Source of the DNA: Bacteroidota bacterium
GTDB taxonomy: Bacteria; Bacteroidota; Ignavibacteria; UBA10030; UBA6906
Length of the DNA: 6,807 nt
Direction of reading: 5' to 3'
Assembly (NCBI GenBank): GCA_003541875.1
Contig: DPLS01000279.1
Span: 1 to 6,807 of the forward strand
Part shown: positions 5,670 to 6,807 of the stretch, in pieces
How the letters are laid out: every line of letters starts with the position of its first letter
Position numbering within the stretch: the stretch's first letter is position 1
Program-made: the position numbers and the translations under genes
The notes under the pieces: model-generated
Told to the model about the DNA's origin: nothing
Database searches by the model: none
What the model saw: the letters and a program-made list of their open reading frames with translations, nothing else

Positions 5670-6807
5670 ATGATGCTCGGAGTGGCACGCTTCTTAACCA
5701 AACTTATCGCCATCTGTTGCCTGGTTCCTGCGAGTCTACTCTCTCAGTGGACCACCTCCCCCCTTACCGACAGCGCCTCGGTTATTAACTACGGCTTCGA
5801 TGCGCGTGTGCTCACCTTCGATGACGGCAGTTCCATCTTCTCACATGGCATCACCAACTCCGTGTACCTCACCAAACTCGATTCACGCGGGTATCGTGTG
5901 TGGGGTCAACAGCCGATTGTGGCACATTACAATGATACCTCCGACTTCGGAGGTGGAGCACTCATTGTGAGCGACAATGCCGGAGGAGCCATTGTTGGCT
6001 GGAATGATCATCGCGGTGCAACCATCAACCCGAGCACGCTCGACTACTACAACGATGCTTGGTACATGCAGCGAGTTGACGCAAGTGGAACGATACGTTG
6101 GAGATCGGGAGGTGTGCTGGTCGTGCCACCCATAACCGGAAGGAAAGGCGGAGATATTGTCACCGACGGGGCAGGCGGTGCCATCTTTGCTGCAAGGGAG
6201 TCTGGGTTCGGCTATCCTGGTGCACCAAACCGTGAACGACTCTTCGCTGCCCGAGTAAACGGCAATGGAGAGAAGCTGTGGGAGATTACTCTGGACTCAT
6301 CCCTGCAGGCTAGTCGTATTTTCTTTCAGGGAGTGGTACGCGCTGGAAGGTACATCTACATCAACGTGATGCGATACTACACACCGACACAAGAAACGTA
6401 TCTCACCACAATTATTGATACGTCGGGAATCATACCAGTCTACTCGCCTTGGTTGGGGTATCATGAGAATGCCACTTTGAACGATGGTGCTTTGTTCAGC
6501 CTGACTGCAAATCACATCACCAAGATCAACGACGAAGGTGATACCACATGGTCTGTAGGTGTCCCATTCATCCAAGACTCCTGTCGGCTTTTCTCGACCT
6601 GGAACTCCATCTTACCGGAGGAGAGAGAGGGTGTGTTTTTTCTTCAAGTCTGCAATGATTCGATGTATTACATAAGCGCAACCGGTTTGTGCACACAACA
6701 CAAGTTTCTAGGTCTATCAAGTGCCCCGATCCATCCAAATACGATTGGCGTGTTTAGTGATGGTAAGGGAGGGTTTGTTTGGGCTGGTGAAGGTGGGACA
6801 GTCGAGC
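5670..6807 (+). CDS. Secreted beta-propeller-like repeat protein (3' end missing)
   Basis: An open frame of 379 codons runs without a stop to the right edge, so the gene is incomplete. The N-terminus is a signal peptide: basic start (Arg7, Lys11), hydrophobic core (about 12-24), probable cleavage just before Gln26-Trp27. No lipobox is placed for lipid attachment. The mature part shows two alternating motifs. One is V-S-D-x-x-G-G-A-I (99-107, and variants at 164-172 and 362-369). The other is a strand, then D-x-x-G-x-x-x-W (71-78, 137-144, 288-294 in looser form; N-G-N-G-E-K-L-W at 197-204). Such alternating strands suggest a beta-propeller exported to the periplasm or outside. In FCB-group bacteria these proteins often end in a type IX secretion sorting domain or FlgD-like/fibronectin modules; that end is outside the window. 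The role is unknown. ATG 5670 is preferred over ATG 5625 because of its ribosome binding site and the signal peptide layout. Confidence 0.85.
   Translation, partial: MMLGVARFLTKLIAICCLVPASLLSQWTTSPLTDSASVINYGFDARVLTFDDGSSIFSHGITNSVYLTKLDSRGYRVWGQQPIVAHYNDTSDFGGGALIVSDNAGGAIVGWNDHRGATINPSTLDYYNDAWYMQRVDASGTIRWRSGGVLVVPPITGRKGGDIVTDGAGGAIFAARESGFGYPGAPNRERLFAARVNGNGEKLWEITLDSSLQASRIFFQGVVRAGRYIYINVMRYYTPTQETYLTTIIDTSGIIPVYSPWLGYHENATLNDGALFSLTANHITKINDEGDTTWSVGVPFIQDSCRLFSTWNSILPEEREGVFFLQVCNDSMYYISATGLCTQHKFLGLSSAPIHPNTIGVFSDGKGGFVWAGEGGTVE

Overview
The window holds four recognisable protein genes and a probable fragment of a fifth at its left edge, at about 50 to 55% GC by eye. It looks like ordinary bacterial chromosome, not phage, plasmid or transposon DNA. 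The best guess is the Bacteroidota/Chlorobi/Ignavibacteria (FCB) group. The evidence is a promoter-like TAnnTTTG box ahead of the lysyl-tRNA synthetase gene, a missing or weak Shine-Dalgarno on some genes, and a secreted repeat protein (signal peptide, then 'QW', then 'VSDxxGGAIVxW' units) of a style common in that group. This assignment is inference.

Layout. Minus strand, left: a large membrane-bound PP2C/SpoIIE-type phosphatase (34-2850) with PDZ, multi-helix membrane, GAF and phosphatase parts. Just beyond its stop, a GTG with a good Shine-Dalgarno opens a reading frame that leaves the window after nine codons. Plus strand: divergently placed lysS (3026-4537), then a 128-bp spacer made largely of repeat-like sequence, a family 2 glycosyltransferase (4666-5388), a 281-bp spacer with two more repeat-like elements, and a secreted repeat protein (5670 to the right edge, incomplete).

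How the genes relate. The phosphatase and lysS share a divergent regulatory region of about 175 bp. The phosphatase is probably a signal-input protein of a partner-switching network: an envelope PDZ or membrane signal and a cytosolic GAF signal would control dephosphorylation of an anti-sigma antagonist. No partner (STAS protein, kinase or sigma factor) is visible here. lysS is housekeeping. The glycosyltransferase and the secreted protein are separated from their neighbours by repeat-bearing spacers and are probably independent units.

I see no convincing new multi-gene system. The points most worth a second look are the phosphatase's domain order and its Cys-Cys-Cys-His run in the GAF domain, the repeat elements flanking the glycosyltransferase, and the incomplete secreted protein.
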